Source: Spirochaetaceae bacterium (GTDB lineage Bacteria > Spirochaetota > Spirochaetia > Treponematales > Breznakiellaceae). From it: a stretch of 23,038 nucleotides of DNA. Shown here piece by piece: positions 1 through 7,217 of this stretch; position 1 is the stretch's first letter; every line of letters begins with the position of its first letter. The translations under genes and the position numbers were made by a program. Under the pieces are notes generated by a model. The model made no database searches. It had not been told where the DNA came from and saw only the letters and a program-made list of their open reading frames with translations. The stretch is from NCBI GenBank assembly GCA_031267955.1, contig JAIRYB010000057.1:1-23038 (forward strand). The letters run 5' to 3'.

Positions 1-3000
1 GACAGCATAAGATTCACCGCTTCCCCTTCTTCCTGGGATTCATCGGTAACATTCTGGCCTAAAAGCGATAGAATATCGACCTGGGAAAGCGGCGGGCTTG
101 ATTCAAAACGGGCTTCAAAAGACAGGAGCGGCTCATTTTCCACAATCATGGAAATAGTAACCGGGCCGTCATCGGTACGGTCCCGGATTTCCGCCCTGAC
201 CGTAAGCCGGGGATCGAACTGGAGCTCGTTCTCGTTAAAGGCAAGGGCTCCGTCGCGTATGTAAAAACTCCGCTGGAGATAGTAAATTTCCCCGCTCCGT
301 AGGTTTACATCCCCGTTCAGGGAATAACGGCCGCTTACCGAATCGCTGGCTATACGGATAGCGGTGCCCGCCGCAGCGTTCGCCCTGAGGATGGGGGTAT
401 TGGCATTGGGCCAGAGGAATTCCACTTTCCGCCCGGTCTTGATGGTAAAGTCCGTGGCAACCGGGAGAGAATCCTCGCCGCCCTCCGGGGAGGATCCCGC
501 CGCAACCATTTCCTGGGTATTAAGGGTAATTTCAGTATCCTCGCCGGTCAGATTGCCCGTCACCCGCAGGGACTGGTTCGCAAGATCGATATCCAGGGTT
601 CCCGAAGCGTTCCCGGCGGCCAATATCCCCAGAACATCAAATGAAAAGGGAATGGGGGTGCTGGCCGCGGCATCTATACTGATATTCAGGGTATCGGGTA
701 TCCAGCGGTCAAAACGGAACCACCCGCTTACCTCCCCGTACCCTTTGCCGCAGGGGGCGTTTACCGGGCCGAATCTCATCTCGTTACCGTCCAGAGTTAC
801 CAGTATGGGAACCGGGCCGATTTCGGCGTTGAGGTAGAGGGGGATCGAAAGCCGGATACTGTTTCCCTGGGCAAACCCGAAAAATTCCGGATCCCCCAGG
901 GGGCCGCGTATGCGGATGGAGGCGTTTACAAAGCCCCCGGTACAGTTGATGATCGGGTTGCTGGGGATGACGCTCCAGAGGGAGACCATGTCCACGTACA
1001 AATCCTGGGCCTGGGCATCGATAGTCCTTGAACTCAGGACGCCGGTTACCGTGCCGCGTACCGGGGAAGGCTGGGAAAGGCTGGCAAAGAACGACCCGTC
1101 CTCCGACAGAACCGCCCGGATCATGTTCCGGGGGCCCCCGTCGAGGGCAAACCCCGCCTCGGTCCGGGAAAATTCCAGTTCGAAGGGGTCCTGGTTTTCC
1201 AGGGCGTCAAAACGGGCGTAACCGACACTAATGACGCCCGTAAAGGAATCCAGCGCGCGGTTCATTCTAAACCAGGAATCGGCCGGCAGGAATTCCACCC
1301 TGGCGTTAAAACTCAGCTCCATACTTCTGCCCGCGGCGGTCCCCCAGATCCGGGCGTCGGTATGCGCGACAGTATCGGCCCGGTTTACCGTCAGAACCGG
1401 CAGTTCGGCTTCGACAGTACCGTAAGCCGCGTGCAAATTCCGGATATTGAGCTCGTCGGGGTTCATGGAAGCGCTTGCGGAAAGGACCAGTTCCGTATCC
1501 CCGTTCCGCGCGGCCAGGGCGCCGACAACAGCCGTCATGGACCAGTCCCCGGCGGAATCCAGGTCAAAGCGGCCCTCGCCGGTCACGGTAGCGCCCATAG
1601 CGTTCCTGAAAAAGCGGTCCAGCTGCACCCGCTCCCCTTTGAGCGTCAGGCCAAGGGTTCCTCCGTCGTATGTTCCCGATACATCGTAGTATTCCTCGCC
1701 CCGCTGAGTTTCCATACGGATATTGCCCAGATACTGCGGGGGATTCTCCCCAGGCTCATGGTTCCAGGAAAAATTCGCCTCCCCCCAGAGCGCGCCCCGG
1801 CCGTCGTCAAAGTAAAGGTCGCGGAACTGGGCGCCCTCCTGATCGGCAATGCCGGAAAGGCGTACCGACGAGGAAAGGGAGACCGGCGTGGCCAGATCGT
1901 CCACCTCGAAACGGTCCAGATCCGCGTACCAGGAATCGGGGTTGTCATACCTTACCGAGATAAATGTAGAAAACCGGGCAAATTGATCGTTTATGGGTAT
2001 GGGGATGGAATCAACCTCGAAATAGGCGGAAAAGCCGCCGAAGGGGTTTACAACCGCGTATGCGGAAAGGCCGTAAGAGCCGGTAACGCTGAGCGAATTC
2101 TGATCCAGGAAAAGCCCTTCAAGGTAGTAAGTCTGCTCTTGCCAGGACGCCCTGAGCGAAAAAGAAACATCGTCTATGTTTGAAAAATCGGCGGAACCTG
2201 TAATATTGGACCCGCCTCCGGGCCATGCAATACTCCCCTCGCTGATTTCAAAGCGCCTGTCCGTACCGGAAAGGGAGATCAGGGCCAGCAGTTCCCCCCT
2301 GCCCTGGTAGGCGATGACAAGCTGGGGGACATTGTACGAGATCTGGGAAAAATCCGTGGTAATGAATATCTCCGTACTGATCGATGTACCGCCGGCCGCC
2401 GCGGTAACAGGCGCCGGGAAAAGGGGGATTTTTCCAAAGGGCCTCGTTATTTCCAGAATATCCATCACGGAAAAAGAATCGAACCCAAGGCTTGTCTGTA
2501 GTTCCAGGGGGCTGTAATTCAGCGTCCCGTCCAGGGAAATTTCGCTCAGGCTGACATTTTCCCAGGATTCAACATCCCTGAACCGGAGGGCGGAAAGAGC
2601 GAAACTAAGGCCGTTTTCCCCCCTGCTGAATTCCAGATCCAGGGCCGAAAGGAATACCTTGCCCAGGGAAAAACTGTCGCTGAAAATATCGATACGGTCG
2701 CCGGAACCGGAAACCGCCAGTTTCCCGTTGAGCGCGCCGTCCCCTGAAACGCTGAAATCGCTGACGGTAATTACCCCGTTCGGTTCCAGCGGGTTGTACT
2801 CCAGGTCCCCCGAATAGCTGAGGCTCCCATGGGTGAATCCCAGTAAAAGTTCGTCAAAATGGACCCGTTTTTCATTCCCGCTGCCGTTTATCACGTAATT
2901 CGAAAGGCCCGGGGGGAAATTCCGCCCCAGGCCGCCCGAAAGATCGACGCGGTAGCCGAGCCCCCCCTCCCCGTCCGCCTCGAAAGACGCGCTGCCTGTA

Positions 3001-3989
3001 GCGGTCAGGGCCAGATACCTGTTGTAATCCCGCTGGGCCCCGGACAGCACCATGATCTCCCTGGGGGAAAAATTATCCGCCCGGAATTCGCCGGAAACGC
3101 GGCCCGACGCGAAAACATAATCCAGCGAAAGGCTGTAAGGGCTGCGATCGGCGAGCTTTCTTACGCTAAGCCCTTCGTTGTCCAGAAGTACGCCGAAATT
3201 CACGGCCCGTATGTTGAAATTCTCCCCGGCCGCGGACGGTATGTTCAGCGTAATATTGCCCCTGCGGCCGGCCAGATCGTATTCCCCGGAAACGCGGCCG
3301 GCCATGGCGACCGCGAAATCCTGTCCCGAAAAATAGCCGAGGGACAGGCCGGCGATCCACTTGCCCCTCAGATCGATCTTGTCATCCGCGATACGGGTAT
3401 CGAAGTTAAGCCCCCTTAAAGAGGCATTGTTTTCCCCCAGGCGTACGGTACATTCCCCCCGGCGTACCCTTACCATGAGCTCCCCGGGCAACAGGGCGGC
3501 CCAATCCCCGGTTTCCCCGGATTCGCCCGCCCTGCCGGCGTTTTTCCCCTTGCCCTGCAGCCTTGCGGCTATGTCCCGGTATTTTTCCAGGTTCCGGGCG
3601 TCCAGGCTGACCAGGGGCCTGTCCAGGTAAATACCCCTGACAGAAGCCGGAATCTCCCCTTTCAGTATGGTAAAGAGGGAATAAGAAACCCTGAGCCGGG
3701 AAATAGAAATAAGGGGATAGCGGGAAGGGAGCGGATCGCCGGAATCCTCCCAAATACGGACATCCTTTAGATCCAGAAACCCGAAAAGGGAGGGCCCTAT
3801 AGAAGCGTATTCAATCCGAAAGCCGAAAAAACCCTCCGCCTGGGTAATAATATAATCCCTAAGGACGATCATCCGTTCCCTGAGCGTCTGCTGCAAAGGC
3901 TTCAGGACAAAGAAAGTCAGAGCCGCCAGGAGGAGAAAAAAGAGAAAATGTGCCGCTGTATAGTAAAAATAGTTCCTTTTCGTCCGCAT
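1..3989 (-). CDS. tamB: TamB-like translocation/assembly protein, 3' end cut by window
   Basis: The frame is open from an ATG at 3989 to the window edge (1329 codons, no stop seen), so the C-terminus is missing. The N-terminus is a basic start (MRTKRN) followed by one hydrophobic membrane segment at about residues 7-30, as in AsmA/TamB proteins anchored in the inner membrane. The long body is repetitive and beta-rich. Near the visible end are 'GEIYYLQRSFYIRDG' and 'PPLSQVDILSLLGQ' (about residues 1300-1314), the hallmark of the TamB C-terminal domain (DUF490). TamB-family proteins span the periplasm and support outer-membrane protein or lipid transport with BamA/TamA partners. In T. pallidum, as I recall, the DUF490 gene precedes bamA, so bamA may lie just beyond the left edge; that is inference. 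The family is typically 1200-1600 residues, so perhaps 100-250 residues are missing. Several long open frames on the opposite strand are codon shadows. Confidence 0.9.
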   Translation of the reverse strand, partial: MRTKRNYFYYTAAHFLFFLLLAALTFFVLKPLQQTLRERMIVLRDYIITQAEGFFGFRIEYASIGPSLFGFLDLKDVRIWEDSGDPLPSRYPLISISRLRVSYSLFTILKGEIPASVRGIYLDRPLVSLDARNLEKYRDIAARLQGKGKNAGRAGESGETGDWAALLPGELMVRVRRGECTVRLGENNASLRGLNFDTRIADDKIDLRGKWIAGLSLGYFSGQDFAVAMAGRVSGEYDLAGRRGNITLNIPSAAGENFNIRAVNFGVLLDNEGLSVRKLADRSPYSLSLDYVFASGRVSGEFRADNFSPREIMVLSGAQRDYNRYLALTATGSASFEADGEGGLGYRVDLSGGLGRNFPPGLSNYVINGSGNEKRVHFDELLLGFTHGSLSYSGDLEYNPLEPNGVITVSDFSVSGDGALNGKLAVSGSGDRIDIFSDSFSLGKVFLSALDLEFSRGENGLSFALSALRFRDVESWENVSLSEISLDGTLNYSPLELQTSLGFDSFSVMDILEITRPFGKIPLFPAPVTAAAGGTSISTEIFITTDFSQISYNVPQLVIAYQGRGELLALISLSGTDRRFEISEGSIAWPGGGSNITGSADFSNIDDVSFSLRASWQEQTYYLEGLFLDQNSLSVTGSYGLSAYAVVNPFGGFSAYFEVDSIPIPINDQFARFSTFISVRYDNPDSWYADLDRFEVDDLATPVSLSSSVRLSGIADQEGAQFRDLYFDDGRGALWGEANFSWNHEPGENPPQYLGNIRMETQRGEEYYDVSGTYDGGTLGLTLKGERVQLDRFFRNAMGATVTGEGRFDLDSAGDWSMTAVVGALAARNGDTELVLSASASMNPDELNIRNLHAAYGTVEAELPVLTVNRADTVAHTDARIWGTAAGRSMELSFNARVEFLPADSWFRMNRALDSFTGVISVGYARFDALENQDPFELEFSRTEAGFALDGGPRNMIRAVLSEDGSFFASLSQPSPVRGTVTGVLSSRTIDAQAQDLYVDMVSLWSVIPSNPIINCTGGFVNASIRIRGPLGDPEFFGFAQGNSIRLSIPLYLNAEIGPVPILVTLDGNEMRFGPVNAPCGKGYGEVSGWFRFDRWIPDTLNISIDAAASTPIPFSFDVLGILAAGNASGTLDIDLANQSLRVTGNLTGEDTEITLNTQEMVAAGSSPEGGEDSLPVATDFTIKTGRKVEFLWPNANTPILRANAAAGTAIRIASDSVSGRYSLNGDVNLRSGEIYYLQRSFYIRDGALAFNENELQFDPRLTVRAEIRDRTDDGPVTISMIVENEPLLSFEARFESSPPLSQVDILSLLGQNVTDESQEEGEAVNLML

Positions 3990-4106
3990 TTTTTTCGTGC
4001 AACCGGGGTTCCAAAACAACCCTAAAACCCGCCCGGATTACCGGGAACATAATATATATACCCCGTTATCAGTATCGGCATATATTGCAAACCGGCTTGC
4101 CCCGGA

Positions 4107-4136
4107 TTGTAACACAGGCCCTTCCAATGTTATAAC
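4107..4136 (+). promoter_or_regulatory. Candidate sigma70 promoter of tmk with almost no leader
   Basis: TTGTAA at 4107-4112 and TATAAC at 4131-4136 are separated by 18 nt. The expected transcription start, about 7 nt downstream, would fall within a few bases of the tmk ATG at 4146. No Shine-Dalgarno motif is visible before that ATG, which fits a leaderless or near-leaderless message. The 156-bp divergent gap (3990-4145) also holds AT-rich runs around 4049-4060 that could serve tamB on the other strand, but I cannot define that promoter. Confidence 0.4.
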
Positions 4137-4145
4137 AAGTTTCCC

Positions 4146-4787
4146 ATGTTAATTATACACAATTTCGCTGTTTTTGAAGGCCTCGACGGGAGCGGCACTA
4201 CGACCCAGCTGCGGCTTCTGGCGGAATGTTTCGCAGGGCATCCTGCATCGGATCCCCCCCTGCCCCCTTTTTTCGACACCTCCGAACCCACCGGCGGCCC
4301 TGTCGGGCGCCTCATCCGCTCCGTCCTGGGGGGGGAAATCTCCCTGGAACCGGCGACCGTCGCCGGGCTTTTCGCGGCCGACCGGCACGAGCATCTTTAC
4401 GGGAAAAACGGGATTATCGGCCGCTGCAGGCAGGGGGAGCTTGTAGTTTCGGACCGTTATCTGCCTTCTTCACTGGTGTACCAGGGGATAACCTGCGGGG
4501 AAGAACTGCCCCGGAAGCTCAATTCGGATTTCCCCTTCCCGGAACTCCTTCTCTTTTTCGACCTTGATCCCCAAACCGCCGGGCAGCGGATCAAAGCCCG
4601 GGCCGGGCGGGATATTTACGAACATTTGGAATTCCAGATTAGGGCGCGGGAACGCTACAAAGCCCTGCTCCCGGAATACGAGGAGGCCGGGGTACGGGTG
4701 GAGCGCGTCGACGCTTCGGCGGGGATTGGGGATGTTGCCGGGGCGGTATGGAGGGCCGTGCAAAAAATGCCGATAATGAGCCGGTAG
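4146..4787 (+). CDS. tmk: dTMP (thymidylate) kinase
   Basis: 213 residues, the usual length of the family. It phosphorylates dTMP to dTDP with ATP in the cytoplasm, the step feeding dTTP synthesis. The P-loop 'FEGLDGSGTTTQ' lies at residues 10-21, followed by 'TSEPTGGPVG', which corresponds to the dTMP-binding EPGGT-type region, and 'SDRYLPSSLVYQG', the DR(Y/H) motif. 'FFDLDPQTAGQRIKAR' leads into a short lid with 'GRDIYE'. ATG 4146 is the first possible start after an in-frame stop at 4110-4112. There is no Shine-Dalgarno sequence. The next gene starts 8 nt after the stop, so the two are probably co-transcribed. Confidence 0.95.
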   Translation: MLIIHNFAVFEGLDGSGTTTQLRLLAECFAGHPASDPPLPPFFDTSEPTGGPVGRLIRSVLGGEISLEPATVAGLFAADRHEHLYGKNGIIGRCRQGELVVSDRYLPSSLVYQGITCGEELPRKLNSDFPFPELLLFFDLDPQTAGQRIKARAGRDIYEHLEFQIRARERYKALLPEYEEAGVRVERVDASAGIGDVAGAVWRAVQKMPIMSR

Positions 4788-4795
4788 GTGTAAAA

Positions 4796-5407
4796 ATGAA
4801 GGCTCCCAGGGCTCTTTTTTTCGGCATAATTTTCCTCAGCTCCCTTCTGCCGCTTAACGCGTACCTTGTCACCTACAAGGAGCAGTTTTACCGGCTTTAC
4901 CATCTTCACTATATACAGTATCCCGACGACAGCATGGAAAACATCTACTGGCTGGAAAGGGCGGCTAAGGCCGATTTTGCCAATCCCCTTTACGCCCTTG
5001 CCCTGATCGAAAACGAAACCCAGTGGGAAAAGTACCGCTACCTTTTTATGATGCACATCAACCTTAAACTTATCGAGCAGTACCTTTACCTGGGCAACAA
5101 GTGGAACAAGCGGAACGCCTATTTTTACAACGCCCCCTGGAAAGAGCAGAACCTGGAAAGCCTTGAAACCGCGGAAAAATGTTTCCGTACCGCGCTCTAT
5201 TACTGGAATGATGCCCGGGAATGGGCGGAAAAATCCCTTGACCGGCGTTTCCGCTGGATCAACCTGAAAAATGTCCAGTTCTGGGAAGACGAGGCCGGAA
5301 AAATAGAAGACGGCAGCCTTGACTACGAAAAAATAATAGGCCGCGAACTTGGCCTGCTCCAAACCGTGCGCGAAAAATTCCAGGCCATGGACGAAAATAC
5401 GTATTAG
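4796..5407 (+). CDS. Aromatic-rich secreted or anchored protein of unknown function
   Basis: 203 residues from ATG 4796, chosen over an in-frame ATG at 4748 because the latter lies inside tmk, while 4796 is preceded by TAGGTG and followed directly by a signal-like segment. Residues 1-22 (MKAPRALFFGIIFLSSLLPLNA) form a signal peptide or N-terminal anchor. The rest is mostly helical, charged and unusually rich in Tyr, Trp and Phe; segments such as 'ENIYWLERAAKADFANPLYA' and 'AEKCFRTALYYWNDAREWAE' read like degenerate TPR helices. I recognise no catalytic motif and no family beyond a likely treponemal conserved hypothetical. It lies 8 nt downstream of tmk, with the ribosome-binding region overlapping the tmk stop. 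Probable location is the periplasm. Confidence 0.8.
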   Translation: MKAPRALFFGIIFLSSLLPLNAYLVTYKEQFYRLYHLHYIQYPDDSMENIYWLERAAKADFANPLYALALIENETQWEKYRYLFMMHINLKLIEQYLYLGNKWNKRNAYFYNAPWKEQNLESLETAEKCFRTALYYWNDAREWAEKSLDRRFRWINLKNVQFWEDEAGKIEDGSLDYEKIIGRELGLLQTVREKFQAMDENTY

Positions 5408-5415
5408 GCCGAATG

Positions 5416-5430
5416 CCGGTTCTGTACCGG
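5416..5430. terminator. Weak hairpin between convergent genes
   Basis: CCGGT at 5416-5420 pairs with ACCGG at 5426-5430 around a 5-nt loop, in the 29-nt gap between two convergent stop codons. There is no T-run on either side, so its role as a terminator is only suggested by position. Confidence 0.25.
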
Positions 5431-5436
5431 GCGCTG

Positions 5437-5895
5437 CTAGATGTATCCGTTGTCCCGGCAGAGATCGCGGCTGCGGTAGACAAGGTCTTCCCGTTCCGTA
5501 AAGCCAAGTTTTTCCCAAAAGCGGTTACCGGCCCCGTTGGCCTTGAACGCCAGCAGCGCTATCCGGGTGATCCCCTCTTCCGACATAGCCTTTTCCACCG
5601 CCTGTACAAGGGATCTGCCGATCCCTTTCCCCCGGTATTCTTCCCCGACCGCGGTGTGGTAGATATAGGCCCGCCTTCCGTCATGGCCGGAAAGGATGAC
5701 GCCAACTACCCTGTCCGCCGCGTCCGCCGGTACCGCGACAAAACAGGAAGATGGGTTCCGTTCCAAAAATCTTGCGATTCCTTCCCGGGAATCGTCCCGG
5801 GCGCGCATGGCAACGCCGGAGGCACCTTTCCAGAGACGGATTACCCCGCCGTAATCGCCAATGATCATGGGCCTTATAATTATGTTTTGCTGCAT
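5437..5895 (-). CDS. GNAT-family N-acetyltransferase
   Basis: 152 residues. It begins with 'IIIRPMIIGDYGGVIRLW', the usual first strand and helix of GNAT enzymes with the R/P-x(4)-D-Y/F-x(3)-x-L-W pattern. The acetyl-CoA motif A is 'AVGEEYRGKGIGRSLV' at about residues 82-97 (R/Q-x-x-G-x-G/A core RGKGIG at 88-93). Late 'ANGAGNRFWEKLGF' (about 119-132) is motif B, ending in a typical GF turn. The pattern resembles YpeA/RimI-like small-molecule or peptide acetyltransferases; the substrate cannot be told. The ATG at 5895 lies 16 nt inside the end of mrfB, so translation is probably coupled and the gene is the last of the mrfA-mrfB operon. Confidence 0.9.
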   Translation of the reverse strand: MQQNIIIRPMIIGDYGGVIRLWKGASGVAMRARDDSREGIARFLERNPSSCFVAVPADAADRVVGVILSGHDGRRAYIYHTAVGEEYRGKGIGRSLVQAVEKAMSEEGITRIALLAFKANGAGNRFWEKLGFTEREDLVYRSRDLCRDNGYI

Positions 5896-7217
5896 CTGGC
5901 TGCCTTCCTTAAAAGTCTTTCGCGGCGGCGTAAAAGGGAATCGCGGAATTCCTGGGGTACGGGGATACCGGCGGCAGAGGGAACCCTGCCAGGTTCCGAA
6001 ACGCGGACTTCCTGTACGGATTCCAGAGCAAGCGCCTCGTCCGCGAGGGCAAGTGCCTTTACCGGGTCTTTAAGGCGCCATTCCGCGTCCATCATTCTGA
6101 CGAGCATCGCCTTCCGCCAGCCTTTTTTCGCGGCGTAATCCAGAAGCGATTTCCCCTTTTCAAATTCAGCGCTGCCCGCCGCCCCGCCGCAAATACCCGG
6201 GGATGAGGCGAGCCTTTCCTCCCGGCATGACCTCCACCAGCAGAGGGCGAGCCGTTCGGCGTCGCAGCGGTACTTTTCAAGGGTTTCCAGGGGGGAGGCG
6301 GCAATTTCGGCCAAGGCGGCCATGAGCCGGGCCAGGCCGTAAATGTCCCTGACATTATGTTCGCAGATGCCGCACAGGGCCCCGGTTTTCCCGGTTTTAA
6401 GAAAGTCAAACCAGATGTCCGGCGCTTCGGAACCGGGGGTGTCGCCCGAACGGTCCAGGCCCAGCAAGGCGGTTTCGACGGACGCCTGCGAGCAGGAGGG
6501 AAGGACCCGTTTCCAGAGCCGCCGCGCCGGGTGGAGCAGGTCCGCGTGGCAGTATTCAGGAGGGGTGACCGCGTTCATCAGACAGCGCGTCCTGAGAATC
6601 TGGGCGTCGAACGCCTTTCCGTTATAGGTGACGACCAGCGGCGGCGGCTGGAGCGGCGGAGGATCCCCCCCCGGCGTTTCACTGCCGCCGAACTCCTTAA
6701 GAACCGCCTCAAGAAAATCGCCTTCCCCGGGGTAGTCAAGGAGGAGGTACTGGGTCACCTGGAGGGCGTACTGCGCTTGGCCGCCCGGACCGGCGGGGAC
6801 AAAGCGCCCGAACGCCGCGAGAAACGCCACGGTCCCCGCGCCGCTTGACAGGCCGGTTGTTTCAAGATCGAAAAAACGAAGAGCCCCGGGCCCTGCCTTC
6901 CCAAACACAGCGGGGCCGGCCAGGTACCCGGAAAAATCCGGGACCAGTATGCCCAGGCTGCGGGGGAAAACCAGGGGCAGCGCGCAGGGGAAATCCAGTG
7001 TGACGGTCCGCCTGGCCGCGAGAAAACCCGCGCTTTCCCAGCCGGGGAGCGGCGCCGGTGAAACGCCCGCTACAGGCGCATCTTCCCCGGAAACAGGTTG
7101 CGGGAGGGGCCGGGCGGCGTTTTCCCGTACAGCCGGGACAAGGGCTGCGGCCCCGGCGTTTTTCCGCCCTTCCAGCTCCCGTATCAGAAGCAGCCTGTTC
7201 CGCAAATTGCCCTTCAT
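5880..7217 (-). CDS. mrfB: MrfB/YprB-type RNase H-like exonuclease
   Basis: 445 residues. The exonuclease core shows the acidic residues in order: 'FFDLETTGLSSGAGT' (D117, E119), 'VTYNGKAFDAQILRTRC' (D204), and 'HNVRDIYGLARL' (H287, D291), typical of the YprB ribonuclease H-like (DEDD) domain. 'HADLLHPARRLWK' and 'CSQASVETALLGLDR' between them are also family landmarks. About 110 variable residues come first, and the C-terminal part has a TPR-like stretch around 'EFEKGKSLLDYAAKKGW' and 'DPVKALALADEALALE', as in B. subtilis MrfB. There, MrfA and MrfB act together in mitomycin C lesion repair independently of UvrA. Here the ATG follows the mrfA stop directly (TGAATG), indicating translational coupling. 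The N-terminal segment is Ala/Pro-rich. Confidence 0.88.
   Translation of the reverse strand: MKGNLRNRLLLIRELEGRKNAGAAALVPAVRENAARPLPQPVSGEDAPVAGVSPAPLPGWESAGFLAARRTVTLDFPCALPLVFPRSLGILVPDFSGYLAGPAVFGKAGPGALRFFDLETTGLSSGAGTVAFLAAFGRFVPAGPGGQAQYALQVTQYLLLDYPGEGDFLEAVLKEFGGSETPGGDPPPLQPPPLVVTYNGKAFDAQILRTRCLMNAVTPPEYCHADLLHPARRLWKRVLPSCSQASVETALLGLDRSGDTPGSEAPDIWFDFLKTGKTGALCGICEHNVRDIYGLARLMAALAEIAASPLETLEKYRCDAERLALCWWRSCREERLASSPGICGGAAGSAEFEKGKSLLDYAAKKGWRKAMLVRMMDAEWRLKDPVKALALADEALALESVQEVRVSEPGRVPSAAGIPVPQEFRDSLLRRRERLLRKAARCSKT

Noticed and set aside
1362..2183. Open frame of 273 codons on the plus strand
   Set aside because: It is exactly codon-complementary to the tamB frame in GC-rich DNA, has no ribosome binding site and no recognisable domain; tamB on the other strand has clear family motifs.
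4655..5518. Open frame of 287 codons on the minus strand
   Set aside because: Covers the end of tmk and the whole signal-peptide gene antisense; product has no motif and would also overlap the GNAT gene.
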